DNA from: Papilionanthe hookeriana x Papilionanthe teres
Taxonomy: Eukaryota > Streptophyta > Magnoliopsida > Asparagales > Orchidaceae
DNA: 64,000 nucleotides
Assembly (NCBI GenBank): GCA_022702705.1
Contig: CM040428.1
Span: forward strand, 53,809,198-53,873,197
Reading direction: 5' to 3'
Shown in pieces: positions 43,827 through 53,300 of this stretch. The notes below the pieces were generated by a model, which saw nothing but the letters and a program-made list of their open reading frames with translations, did not search any database and was not told the origin of the DNA. Positions within the stretch are counted from its first letter, which is position 1, and the number at the start of each line of letters is the position of its first letter. Made by a program: the position numbers and the translations under genes.

Positions 43827-44620
43827 GTGCCTTAGCCCTCCTCTCCTAGTAGACCTAGAGGGAGGGGGTAAGAGGTCTCCATCAGAGTAAGAAGGTTCTG
43901 GTAAGAAAGGTTCAGTTTTAGGAGGTAGTTTTTCAAAAGATTTCTTTTGTTTTTTCTTAGTAGATTTTTGAATTTGCCATTCAGTTTCAAGAGTATCAAT
44001 AGCATGGTCCATAGGAGCAGAGTCAGTGGTTCCAGGAAAACCTGGAGGAATTGAGGAGCTGCTATCTGATAGAACTAGTTGAGGGGATGCAGGATTAGGA
44101 AAGGGTTCACCAACAGGTGAAGAGTTTATAGTAAAATCAGGTTCAACTACTGAAATGTTGTGATGGAAATTTTCAGGGGTAGGAATATGGACATCATCCA
44201 CAGTGTTATCGTTTATAAAAGGAGTTGGGTCACAAGGAGCAAAAATGGGTTGAGGCAATGTAATATTTTCAATAACAGTTTGAGCAACACAGTTATCATA
44301 AATGACATTTTCCACAATACTTACCTCGCAGTGCGGGAACAATTTCATCGTACTCAACATTTTCAACAATTTCAACATCAGCTAGGGTTTCGTTCCTTCG
44401 CTCTAGTAGGACATTACACAAACTAGGGTTGGGCTCAGCAAAGGGAGGTGCCTGAGTAGAAGGGGGGTCCTGTGAAACAGGCTCAGGCAGGACATTAGAC
44501 AAACTAGTGTTGGGCTCAGCAGAGGGAGGTGCCTGAGTAGTAGAAGGATTAGAAAACTGTTTCACAGTGTTCTGAGGTTTTAATGTTTTATATGTTTTGA
44601 TATCAAACAAATTTGACATA
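43818..44620 (-). pseudogene. L1 ORF1 remnant
   Basis: Low-complexity C-terminal part of an ORF1-like protein ending STRRGGLRHHV just over the ORF2 start. A second frame, 44296-44679, carries an internal repeat (TQAPPSAEPNTSLSNVLPEP then TQAPPFAEPNPSLCNVLLER), seen in the DNA as an approximately 81-bp duplication at 44411-44546. The RNA-binding N-terminal region and zinc knuckle are not seen. Assignment rests on position. Confidence 0.6.
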
Positions 44621-44941
44621 ATACAATACTCTATTATGAAACATACATATGAATTTAGAAAAAGTTGATCAATGAACACATAATTACTTATTAAAAATTA
44701 GGCTGATTTTAATTCATAACTTTTGACTGATATTATTGCTGGGAATATTTTGACTTGATAATATACTGTTATCACCAATACAGTATCAAGCAACTCAATG
44801 ATTCAAAGAGAAAGCCATACTAGAAAGACACAGAACTTCAATTGAAATATTAGTACAACACAATATTATATACATTGGTATCACAAACAACGCTTATGAG
44901 ATAACTCAAATACATAAATGATCATCATTTAATTATGTTAT

Positions 44942-47803
44942 TTATTGATTAAACCACTGATTCACTTTCACGTTGACAAATACATAAATATTATCCATCA
45001 TTTTATCAAGGAATTTAAAGTAAGTGGTCGCCCAAGACCTCTTGAGCAATAAGGTCCCCAATACACTCCATAGTCCAACAGCAAAACCAAGTCCCATACC
45101 GAGGTACAAACCAAAACGTTCATCATCCTGAGAATTGTCTCCTTCGTCATGTATTTTATGTTCATCACCTTCGCAAGTCTTATCTAATGGTTTTCCACAG
45201 AGTTTTGGATTTTCGTAGTAACTTGATTCATTAAAAGTGTCAAGTTGGGTCCCGGTCGGGATTCTACCATACAATTGATTGTAGGATAAGTTGAGATAGT
45301 TCAACTTACTTAGCTTCACAATGCTCTCCGGAATTTGTCCTGAGAAATGGTTCCTCGATAGATCCAAACTTTCTAAGCTTTGCATATCACCAATATTGAT
45401 AGGGATCTGTCCCGTGAATTCATTTCTGGATAAATTCAAGCTTATCAATCCAACTAAGCTCATTAATTCAATAGGAACCTCTCCACTGAGATTATTACAA
45501 GAAAGATCTATAATGTTTACAAGAGAGAGTATGTCTGTGAATTCACGATCTATTCCTTTTATATTAATCATTAATGCATCTGGCCAAGATATGTCGACAT
45601 AATTTGTATGTTCCCCCAAAATAAAATGGTCCTGCCCCATGTATGGCATAGCAAAATCAACTGTGGAAATTAGAGGTTCAAGCCTCTTTTTTTGTATGGC
45701 CATTGAATTGAGAAGTTTAAAAGATTTTGGAATTGGCCCCGAAAGAAAATTATCTGCAATATCCAAGATTTGAAGATCTTTTAGTTTGGATAGCTCCAAG
45801 GGAATTGATCCATGGAATTTATTTGAGCGTAAGCGTAAGATCTTTAGGGACAATAATTTTTCTCCAATCCATAAAGGAATGCTTCCTGTAAGATAATTTT
45901 CTCCCAAGTCAAGGATAATAAGCTTGTTGCAGTTTTTGAAAAATGGCATCTCCCCTTGAAAATCATTGTTGTTGAGGTGCAATGATACTAACATTGGTAG
46001 GTTCCCCATCCATTGTGGAATTGAACCCCTTAAGTTGTTATATGACATGCTGATAAAATATAACATCTGATAGCTTGAAATATTACCATTGCATTTTGGA
46101 ATTTCTCCCGAAAGATTGTTATGTGATAAATCGAGAAGAATTAATAAAGGCATTTGGCAAATAGAATTAGGGATTTCACTTGAGAGGTTATTTTGAGAAA
46201 GGTCAAGCACTGCTAACGAACCCATGTTCCCATTTAGATATAACTCGATCCCGCATGAGAATTTATTATTCGAAAATGATACATAAAGTACAGAATTCAA
46301 TGGTCGAGGAAGGCACCCTTCCAATTGATTTGATCTTAAGTCGATAATTGCCTCAAATCCAATATTCAATGACATTGAAAGTTCACCTTTAATTGCATTG
46401 TAAGACATGTTCAAGTAAACAATTTGAGAGGATATATTCCAAAACCAACTCGGAATGACATCAGAAATACCACAATTTGAGAGGTGTAAAATGGAAATGA
46501 GCTTTTGATTTTGAAGCCATAGTGGGAATTGAGGACCAACGAGACAAGAACTTAGGTCAAGTTGATTAATTTGAAATACTGGAGTCCATTTAGGACTAAT
46601 CATGTTAAAATTCAATTGATTATTTGAAAGATCTAGGTATATCAATTGTGAAAGATTTGCAAAATGCAATTCAGAGAGACTACCAATCAAATTATTGGAA
46701 CAAAGATCCAAATAAGCTAACTTAGTAAGGTTTCCAAGACTCAGTGGAATAAGTCCATCAAACTGATTATTTCCAAGAAAAAGTGCTATTAAGTTTCTCA
46801 TATTTCCAACCCATTCAGGTATGTTTCCGATCAGTCTGTTATTGGAGATATCTATTCTTGTCATTTTATATTCTTTGCATTTTAAAGAAGTTCCATCATC
46901 ACTTAATTTTGTAAAATCATTATAGCTAAGGTCCAAATAATTGAGATCACAAAATAAGCTTGAAGAGGCAAACGAGATAGGTCCAGTAAAAAAGTTATAA
47001 TGGAGGTGTAATGCCTTTAATTTTTTGAATTGTCCTAACCAGTTTGGCAAACTTCCATTGAGATAGTTACCAGAAAGATCAAATGTTTCAATGGTTGATG
47101 AAAAATTTGAATATGGAAGTAAATTCGGAAGTGTTTGTAGGTTGCAAAATAACAAATACAAAGTGGAGAGAGCTGGAAGCACACTAATCTCGTGTAACCA
47201 ATTCGTAGCTAATGTTAGATTCACACCCGACATATCAACAATTCGTAAAGAGAAGAGGTGTGACATCCATAAGAGGTTATAAGCAATTAAATAATTATCA
47301 TGAAGATCAAGGTATCTAAGTTTTGTCAAGTTTCCAATATGAGGTGGAATTTCTCCGATGAGCCATAAATTGGAGAGATCAAGATGGCTCAATTTAGTGA
47401 GGGAACCAATAGAATGAGGGATCCTCGTTTGATTGAAGACAATGTTTCTCAAGCACAAATATTGCAAGTATCTTAAGCGGAAAAAAGATGGATGTAACGA
47501 TGCGGCATGGAAATAACCAGCCCAATTGTCTGAAAAAATAGAGAAATCGAGTTTGATGACATGATTAGTTTTATTACTACAACTCACCCCCTTCCACGTG
47601 CAACAATCCTCATTTATATCCCAACTCGAGAGAATGAGATGAGGATCAGATAGGCTTTTCTTAAACTCATGGAGGGCATCTCTTTCCTCAGCACTGCAAC
47701 GTTGGTTCACCTTGTGAATAGCTAAGTCACCTTCGCTTTCCGCTCTCAAGCAATAGAGAGATAGAGTAAAAATTAGGAGTAGAGAAAATTGAACTCTTTC
47801 CAT
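44942..47803 (-). CDS. LRR receptor-like protein RLP5
   Basis: Intact, intronless, 953 residues, start MERVQFS with the TATA box 37 bp upstream. It has the usual signal peptide, N-cap (DCCTWKGVSC), LRRs, island, final LRRs, C-cap (YYENPKLCGKPL), acidic stretch (SQDDERFG), membrane helix with GFAVG and a tail ending VKVNQWFNQ with YVFV. It is a mosaic: the N-terminal part resembles RLP6, the stretch from QILDIADNFLSGPIPKSFKLL through the island (FILGEHTNYVDISWPDALM) to FTGQIPINIGDMQ resembles RLP3, and the end resembles RLP2/4/6. Role as a kinase-less cell-surface immune receptor is inferred from the family. It preserves in working form the island class that is broken in RLP3. Confidence 0.93.
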   Translation of the reverse strand: MERVQFSLLLIFTLSLYCLRAESEGDLAIHKVNQRCSAEERDALHEFKKSLSDPHLILSSWDINEDCCTWKGVSCSNKTNHVIKLDFSIFSDNWAGYFHAASLHPSFFRLRYLQYLCLRNIVFNQTRIPHSIGSLTKLSHLDLSNLWLIGEIPPHIGNLTKLRYLDLHDNYLIAYNLLWMSHLFSLRIVDMSGVNLTLATNWLHEISVLPALSTLYLLFCNLQTLPNLLPYSNFSSTIETFDLSGNYLNGSLPNWLGQFKKLKALHLHYNFFTGPISFASSSLFCDLNYLDLSYNDFTKLSDDGTSLKCKEYKMTRIDISNNRLIGNIPEWVGNMRNLIALFLGNNQFDGLIPLSLGNLTKLAYLDLCSNNLIGSLSELHFANLSQLIYLDLSNNQLNFNMISPKWTPVFQINQLDLSSCLVGPQFPLWLQNQKLISILHLSNCGISDVIPSWFWNISSQIVYLNMSYNAIKGELSMSLNIGFEAIIDLRSNQLEGCLPRPLNSVLYVSFSNNKFSCGIELYLNGNMGSLAVLDLSQNNLSSEIPNSICQMPLLILLDLSHNNLSGEIPKCNGNISSYQMLYFISMSYNNLRGSIPQWMGNLPMLVSLHLNNNDFQGEMPFFKNCNKLIILDLGENYLTGSIPLWIGEKLLSLKILRLRSNKFHGSIPLELSKLKDLQILDIADNFLSGPIPKSFKLLNSMAIQKKRLEPLISTVDFAMPYMGQDHFILGEHTNYVDISWPDALMINIKGIDREFTDILSLVNIIDLSCNNLSGEVPIELMSLVGLISLNLSRNEFTGQIPINIGDMQSLESLDLSRNHFSGQIPESIVKLSKLNYLNLSYNQLYGRIPTGTQLDTFNESSYYENPKLCGKPLDKTCEGDEHKIHDEGDNSQDDERFGLYLGMGLGFAVGLWSVLGTLLLKRSWATTYFKFLDKMMDNIYVFVNVKVNQWFNQ

Positions 47804-47839
47804 CCGAGTTGGCGTGATTCAGACTTTCTTGCTCTATCC

Positions 47840-47849
47840 CTATTTATAG
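47840..47849 (-). promoter_or_regulatory. RLP5 core promoter: CCAAT next to TATA box
   Basis: Minus strand AACCAATGTGCTATAAATAG, 37 bp before the ATG. Confidence 0.7.
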
Positions 47850-47859
47850 CACATTGGTT

Positions 47860-48170
47860 GGAAGACTTCTCCAAAATTCTCTCCTATACTCATAATATAT
47901 TCTTTTTCTATATGAGTAATTAATAAGAAATTTATATGCACATAGCTCACCATTTTTAGATTATTTTTAGATTATTTATTTATTGAAAATTATAAGAAAA
48001 CATAACGCTTGACATGATTAATTTTTTTGAGCCACTTTAATATATAATAGAAGAGTTTAACTATGCTTCATGACTCCTAAAGTACTAAATAACTATTTCT
48101 AAAATCAAATTAATTTATTCTTAATTTCAATTCAATTAAAATAAGTCTCGACCAGCAATATTTAAGAAAA
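47860..48170. repeat. RLP5 upstream flank, no gene
   Basis: AT-rich, resembling 59500-59690 (CATAACGCTTGACATGATTAATTTTTTTGA). No promoter element beyond the core could be named. Confidence 0.55.
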
Positions 48171-48402
48171 GGACATTTACATACATACCACACAATTCTT
48201 ATTTATTTACATATCTACCACCTAATGTTTAATATTTAACATTACATTAAAAATATCATTCTTACTGACTTTTTAAAAATGATCGAATGCATGTTTGTAT
48301 GTATAAATATATAGCACCCAAGTGTTTTAAATATAAATATTGAATTGTAAGTGTTAGATATATAAATTCATAAGAATTGTGTGGTACATATGTAAATTTC
48401 CC
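48171..48402. mobile_element. Foldback MITE, main subfamily, best copy
   Basis: 232 bp. The left arm GGACATTTACATACATACCA continues CACAATTCTTATTTATTTACAT. The complement of the right arm runs GGGAAATTTACATATGTACC and continues ACACAATTCTTATGAATTTATAT. The arms pair over about 55 bp with a few mismatches. No ORF and no clear target duplication; every copy has the same outer sequence. Confidence 0.8.
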
Positions 48403-50114
48403 TTGCAATTGTTGATTTAATGTATTATATGGAAGTGAGACATGAGTCATGACCATCATAGTTGACTAACTGACCGCATTAACTTGCTTTGATAATGAAG
48501 GTGTGGTTTTGAATTGGACTTCGTCATACATGAGCCTTTCCAACGAAAATTATATAAATAAAATAATTATTAATTATTTAATGAGATTAGTATTAGCCTT
48601 GCTATGACGGATTCAAATTTTAAAATTTAATATATTTTTAATGTAATTTATTTATTTATTTATTTTAAAATGAACTTACTTACCGGCTAATGAGTCAGTT
48701 GGGGTTGCGTGAAGAGGGTTGCCTTTTAGCTCGTGAAGCTTAGCTTGCGAGCGTCTAATCAAGCTAAACTCAAGCCATTTCACGAGCCGACTTAATGAGA
48801 TTATTATGATCAAATAAACTTTCCTAATAATAATGAATAAACTTCGCTCATATAATATTTAGTTTCTCTGATGTGACTATGTGTGTTATTATATAAATAA
48901 GAATATAGTAATAATTGAATGGCATATTAGTAATTATAAAATAAATTAGGTGGTGTATGAATAAATACAAATGTTATAGTGACATTTCAGATAAAAATAC
49001 TTATATTCTATTGTCATGCAATAAATAAATTAAAGAGAGGAGACTTTTAATTACAAGACTTGCACTTGGACTTGATATGGACTGCCATAAACTTGATAAT
49101 GGAGCTTTGGCATCCCTTTCCATCCACATTTTACATATATATATCACAATCCTTATGTGTTTTATATATTTAGCATCCAATATTTAATATTTATATTTAT
49201 AACATATAGATTAAAAGGAATATCAAACTTTTTATGAGACAGTAATAGTTGTATTTTTAGTGGTATATACATGTAATTTTGATCTTTTAGGTGGTAGATA
49301 TGTAAATAAATAGGAATTATGTGGTAGGCACACAAAGGCTCCATTTATATTAATGGTGATTAGTTGGGTGCTTAACATTCTTTATATAATACAGATGATA
49401 AATATAATTTAAGGCATTAGTATTTTTAAAATTTTTATTTATAAAAATATTATGTTTATATCATTTTTAGTCATTTTTAATGATTTATTTTTAAAATTAA
49501 ATCAAATTATTTCTCTTATAAATATTATATATATATATATATATTATAAAGACAATGAACAATTTCTAGTGATTAGCATCCCATAAACCGAATGACTTCC
49601 ATCTCTAATTATTCTCAAATCAATTTTTATTTGATCTTAATTTCTCTTCAATTTGATTACGTCTATATCAGCAATATCAAATAATAGTAAGATTTACAAG
49701 CATACCCCTTAATTATTATGTATTTACATAACCAACATCTAAACTTCTATAAGTCACCTCATTTGTGCATCAAAGGGTTTATTTCACTTTTTAAAAATTA
49801 AAATAGTAATATTTAGATGTCATATTAAAAATTTTTAGAGGTATAAATATAAAAAGATATGTATAAGTAAAATTATTTTGTTGCTCTATGAATAATCCCA
49901 ATTCTTATATATTTACTTATTTAATAAAAGTTGATATTAACAATGCATACTGCTCAAATCTTTAACATCCCATACAAAAATATTATTATTTTTAATTTCT
50001 TAAAAATGTAATACATATTTTAATGCATAATTTTATGGCATTAATATAACATAAAATTTTATTTGTTAGATCAGTAGATTTTCTAAAATATTCTTAAATA
50101 ATTTTTCTTTGTTC

Positions 50115-50146
<32 letters not shown>
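48403..50146. repeat. Intergenic modules, no gene
   Basis: 48403-48855 repeats the TTGACT/TTCGTC module and the CTCAAGCCATTTCACGAG module of the window start. 48860-50100 is paralogous to 9060-10070 next to RLP1, including its MITE-like foldbacks, and ends in (AAT)n at about 50120-50146. Confidence 0.65.
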
Positions 50147-50559
50147 TGATGCATGAAGTGAAAAAAACCAACCAACATCGATCACTACTAATCCTCCTAC
50201 GACCACTGCCGACCTCTGTCTACCATCGCCGACAGTCATCGACCCCCGCCAACCATCGTCGACCACCACTAACCATCATCGATCACTACTAATCAGTCGT
50301 CGTTAGTCGACACTGTGATATGAAAAATTTAGTTACACTTTCCCGTTTTTGGGGCAAGAGATTTCTGTAATCATAAATCAATAGTGAATTTTCGCAACTA
50401 GATCAGACCCCGTGATTTTTCCCTTACATGTTTTCCACATAAAAATTTCTGGAGTCGTCACCACTTGTTTCTCTTTTATCTGTGTGTGTGCTGAATTATC
50501 GTACAATGCTAAGATGATAATCCGTTACTCTAACACCGTGAATTTTTTGGCACGCATTA
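50147..50559 (+). repeat. Solo LTR of the Ty3-type family, internally deleted
   Basis: From about 50290 it aligns with the R/U5 half of the LTR family read in the opposite direction to the element at 117-5649: CTTTCCCGTTTTTGGGGCAAG, AATCAATAGTGAATT, TTTTCCACATAAAAATTTCTG, ending GGCACGCATTA. About 413 bp against 886 in the intact copies, so half is missing. Flanked by ATAAT at 50142-50146 and 50560-50564, which is weak evidence because the surroundings are (AAT)n. Confidence 0.7.
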
Positions 50560-50665
50560 ATAATAGAGGAGTATAAATAAGTTTTATGACTCCAAAAGTA
50601 CTAAATAATTTAGTCTTAATTTCAATTCAATTAAAATAAGTCTCTATCACCAATATTTAAAGGAA

Positions 50666-50901
50666 GGGCCATTTACATACATACCGCAAAATTCTTATTT
50701 ATTTACATATCTAACACCTAAACATTAATATCTAACATTACATTAAGAATATCATACTTACTAACTTCTTAAAAATGATCGCATGCATATTTGTATGCAT
50801 AAATATATAGCACGAAAGTGTTTTAAAAGTAAATATCAAGTTGTTGTAAGTGTTAGATATATAAATTCATAAGAATTGTGTGGTATATATGTAAATTTCT
50901 C
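50666..50901. mobile_element. Foldback MITE, main subfamily
   Basis: Left arm GGGCCATTTACATACATACC, right arm TGTGTGGTATATATGTAAAT. Central AAAATGATCGCATGCATATT motif present. Confidence 0.75.
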
Positions 50902-51729
50902 TTGCAAATTATTGATTTGATAACTTGAGTGTTAAATTACATAAGTCATAATCATCATAGCTGACTGACTTATTGCGTTGATAATGAAGATGTCTCCTTG
51001 ACTTCGATTTCATCGGGAGCGAGTCTTTTCAACGAAACTTACATAAATAAAATAATTATTCATTAATTAATGAGATTAATATTTGCCTTGCTATGACGAA
51101 CCGAATATTAAATTTTAATATATTTTTAATGTATTTTATTTTAATTTTTCTTTTAAAATGAACTGACTCACGAGCTAATGAGTTAGTTGGGGTTGCCTGA
51201 AGAGGAGTTCTCTTAAGCTATGCCTTTTAGCTCATGAAGCTTAGCTTGTGAGCGGCTAATCATGCTAAACTCGAGCGATCTCACGAGTCGGCTTAATGCA
51301 ATTATTATGGTCAACTATACCTTCCTAATAATAGTGAATAAAACTATCCATAAAATTAATTTATACAAGAAAATGTGTATTTAACTTTTAATAAGACAGT
51401 GATAGTGATATTTTTAATGTGATGTTAAAGATCTAATGGTAAACATGTAAATTTTATTATTTAAGTCCTAATAATAGTGAATAAAAGTATTCATAAAATT
51501 AATTTTAAGTAGCAATCAATATGCTTCCCTCATGTAATGCTTAGTTTCTCTCATGTGTGAATGTGAGTTATTAAATAAATAAGAATATAGTAATAATTGA
51601 ATGGCATATTAGTTATTATTTGTATGAATAAATATAGTTGTTTATAGTGACATTTTAGTTAAAATACTTGTATTCTATTATCAAGCAATAAATAAATTAA
51701 AGAGATGAGACTTTTAATTACAATACTTA
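50902..51729. repeat. Intergenic modules, no gene
   Basis: Contains the TTGACT module, the GAGTTAGTTGGGGTTGCC module and, at 51500-51530, an uninterrupted version of the site hit by the Ty3-type element (CAATCAATATGCTTCCCTC). Confidence 0.65.
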
Positions 51730-52015
51730 GACTTGGACTTTTAATAATAATAATAATAATCAGTGGTTAGTAGTTCAAGTTCTGCGGTGTTGTGAATGCA
51801 TTGAGATTAGACGATAGAAATTATTTCTAATAATCAATGGGTTGTAAAAGTCAAGAAATAACAGCGACAACCATAGAAAAGTCTAACCAGCCATTTCTTA
51901 TTGGAATTGACTTGACCGCGACTTAAATGGTCTACTTGAACAGTACATGGAGATTAGTATATGTATCATTTAATTTAATCATATGTATATCACTTAATTT
52001 AATTAAATGATAAAA
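51730..52015. repeat. RLP1-type 3' flank without its gene
   Basis: Matches 10060-10316 beside RLP1 (GTCTAACCAGCCATTTCTTA, GGTCTACTTGAACAGTACA). It leads straight into the C-terminal RLP relic, showing that an RLP1-like gene once stood here. Confidence 0.75.
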
Positions 52016-52178
52016 ATGTTGATTTATTTTCACGACGATATATATATATATATATATATATAAATATTATTTGTCATATTATCATATCACTGAAAGTAAG
52101 TGATTGCCCATGACTTCTTGAGCAATAAGGTTCCCAGTACACCCCATAGTCTAACAACAAAACCAAGACCCACACCAT
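52016..52178 (-). pseudogene. RLP relic: membrane helix and tail of an RLP1-like gene
   Basis: Minus frame matches the RLP1 C-terminus (GLGFVVRLWGVLG-like helix, KKSWAITYFQWYD), with a (TA)n expansion in the tail. Everything N-terminal of the helix is gone and the sequence passes into a Copia fragment. Confidence 0.75.
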
Positions 52179-52795
52179 GTAAGGCTCAACTAGTGACAAA
52201 GGGAATCACTTTGGATCAGAGTTATTTTAAACAAATGGATTGAAAAATAGCTTTCCTACATGGAGAACTTGAGGCGGTTATCTACATAAGCTAGCTAGAG
52301 GGATAGATTTGATCAGGAGACAAAGTCTGTATTGTAGAAAATCTTTATAATAATGGTACAAAAAATTTTATTTATTCACAATTCAAAATTCTTATAAGAG
52401 GAGCATTTATGATATGTGTGTTTATTATAAAAGGTTCTTCTAGAGCAATGTTATATATTTGTTTTATATGTTGATGATATGCTAATAGCTAGTGACAACG
52501 GTTAAGTGATAACAAATTTAAAAATTATAGTTAATAATAAATTTGAGATGAAAGATTTGGGTAAGACCATATATATTATTGGGGTGGCTATAATAAAGAA
52601 CATAGAGAAGGGCTAATTACATTTTGTCATAGTGTGGTTATATTTGGAGAAAGAGGGGCTTTATTTGTCCATGTAACTAAATTCTAGTATTGCCCGCCTT
52701 TGCTTCGGGTAGATAGACCTCCTACTTAAAGAGAAAGAGGGGCTTTGCTTGTCTAATAATTGAATCAAAGTGAAGATTGCTATTTGTTTAAATTA
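52179..52795 (+). pseudogene. Copia reverse transcriptase fragment with intact YVDD
   Basis: Plus-strand frame LYVDDMLIASDNG (YVDD at 52467-52478), a stop, then NNKFEMKDLGKTIYIIG. This is the most conserved of three paralogous fragments, and the only one with the catalytic pair. Confidence 0.78.
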
Positions 52796-53300
52796 AGTAT
52801 TAAACTAAGTAAATAATTTTTATTGTTGTTTATTCTTGTGTAGCCTATTATGTTGCTCATTATCGCCTTAATTTATTAAATCTTCGCTTATATTTGACAT
52901 TAACATAAAATAGTACGGGATATAAGTATTCACTTATCTTACACCTAACTTTTTCTTTTTATATTTATACTACCATTTTAACTTTTCATGCATAAATAAG
53001 GTCCTATTTATGTTATATTTTGCATCGTTTATGTGGGGAGATTCATGCATTTGCAAATAAATTCTTTCTTATTCATGCGCAAATTATGTTCCAAAAGTAC
53101 CAATAGAGAAATTAGATTAAAAATATAATATTATATACATAATCTCAAGCAAGTCAAGGATTCAAAGAGAAATACAAACTAGAAACTCAGAGAACTTCAA
53201 TTGAAATACTAGTACAATACAATATTATATACATTAGGATCACAAACAACACTTTTGAAATAACTCGAATACATAAATGATCATCATTTAATTATGTTAT
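52796..53300. repeat. Flank between Copia fragment and RLP6
   Basis: Resembles 22660-23360 and 44700-44940. The last 200 bp are the shared RLP downstream flank (GAGAACTTCAATTGAAATAC). No gene. Confidence 0.6.

Larger units (their letters stand above)
41434..44620 (-). mobile_element. L1-type LINE, truncated at both ends
   Basis: About 3.2 kb on the minus strand. ORF1 remnant at the high-coordinate side, then ORF2 with endonuclease and reverse transcriptase, ending abruptly in the reverse transcriptase thumb with no 3' end or poly(A). Outside, both flanks match the region left of RLP3: left flank 41340-41434 with 22650-22712, right flank from about 44622 with 23055 onward. About 340 bp of that flank are missing here. 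Confidence 0.85.
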
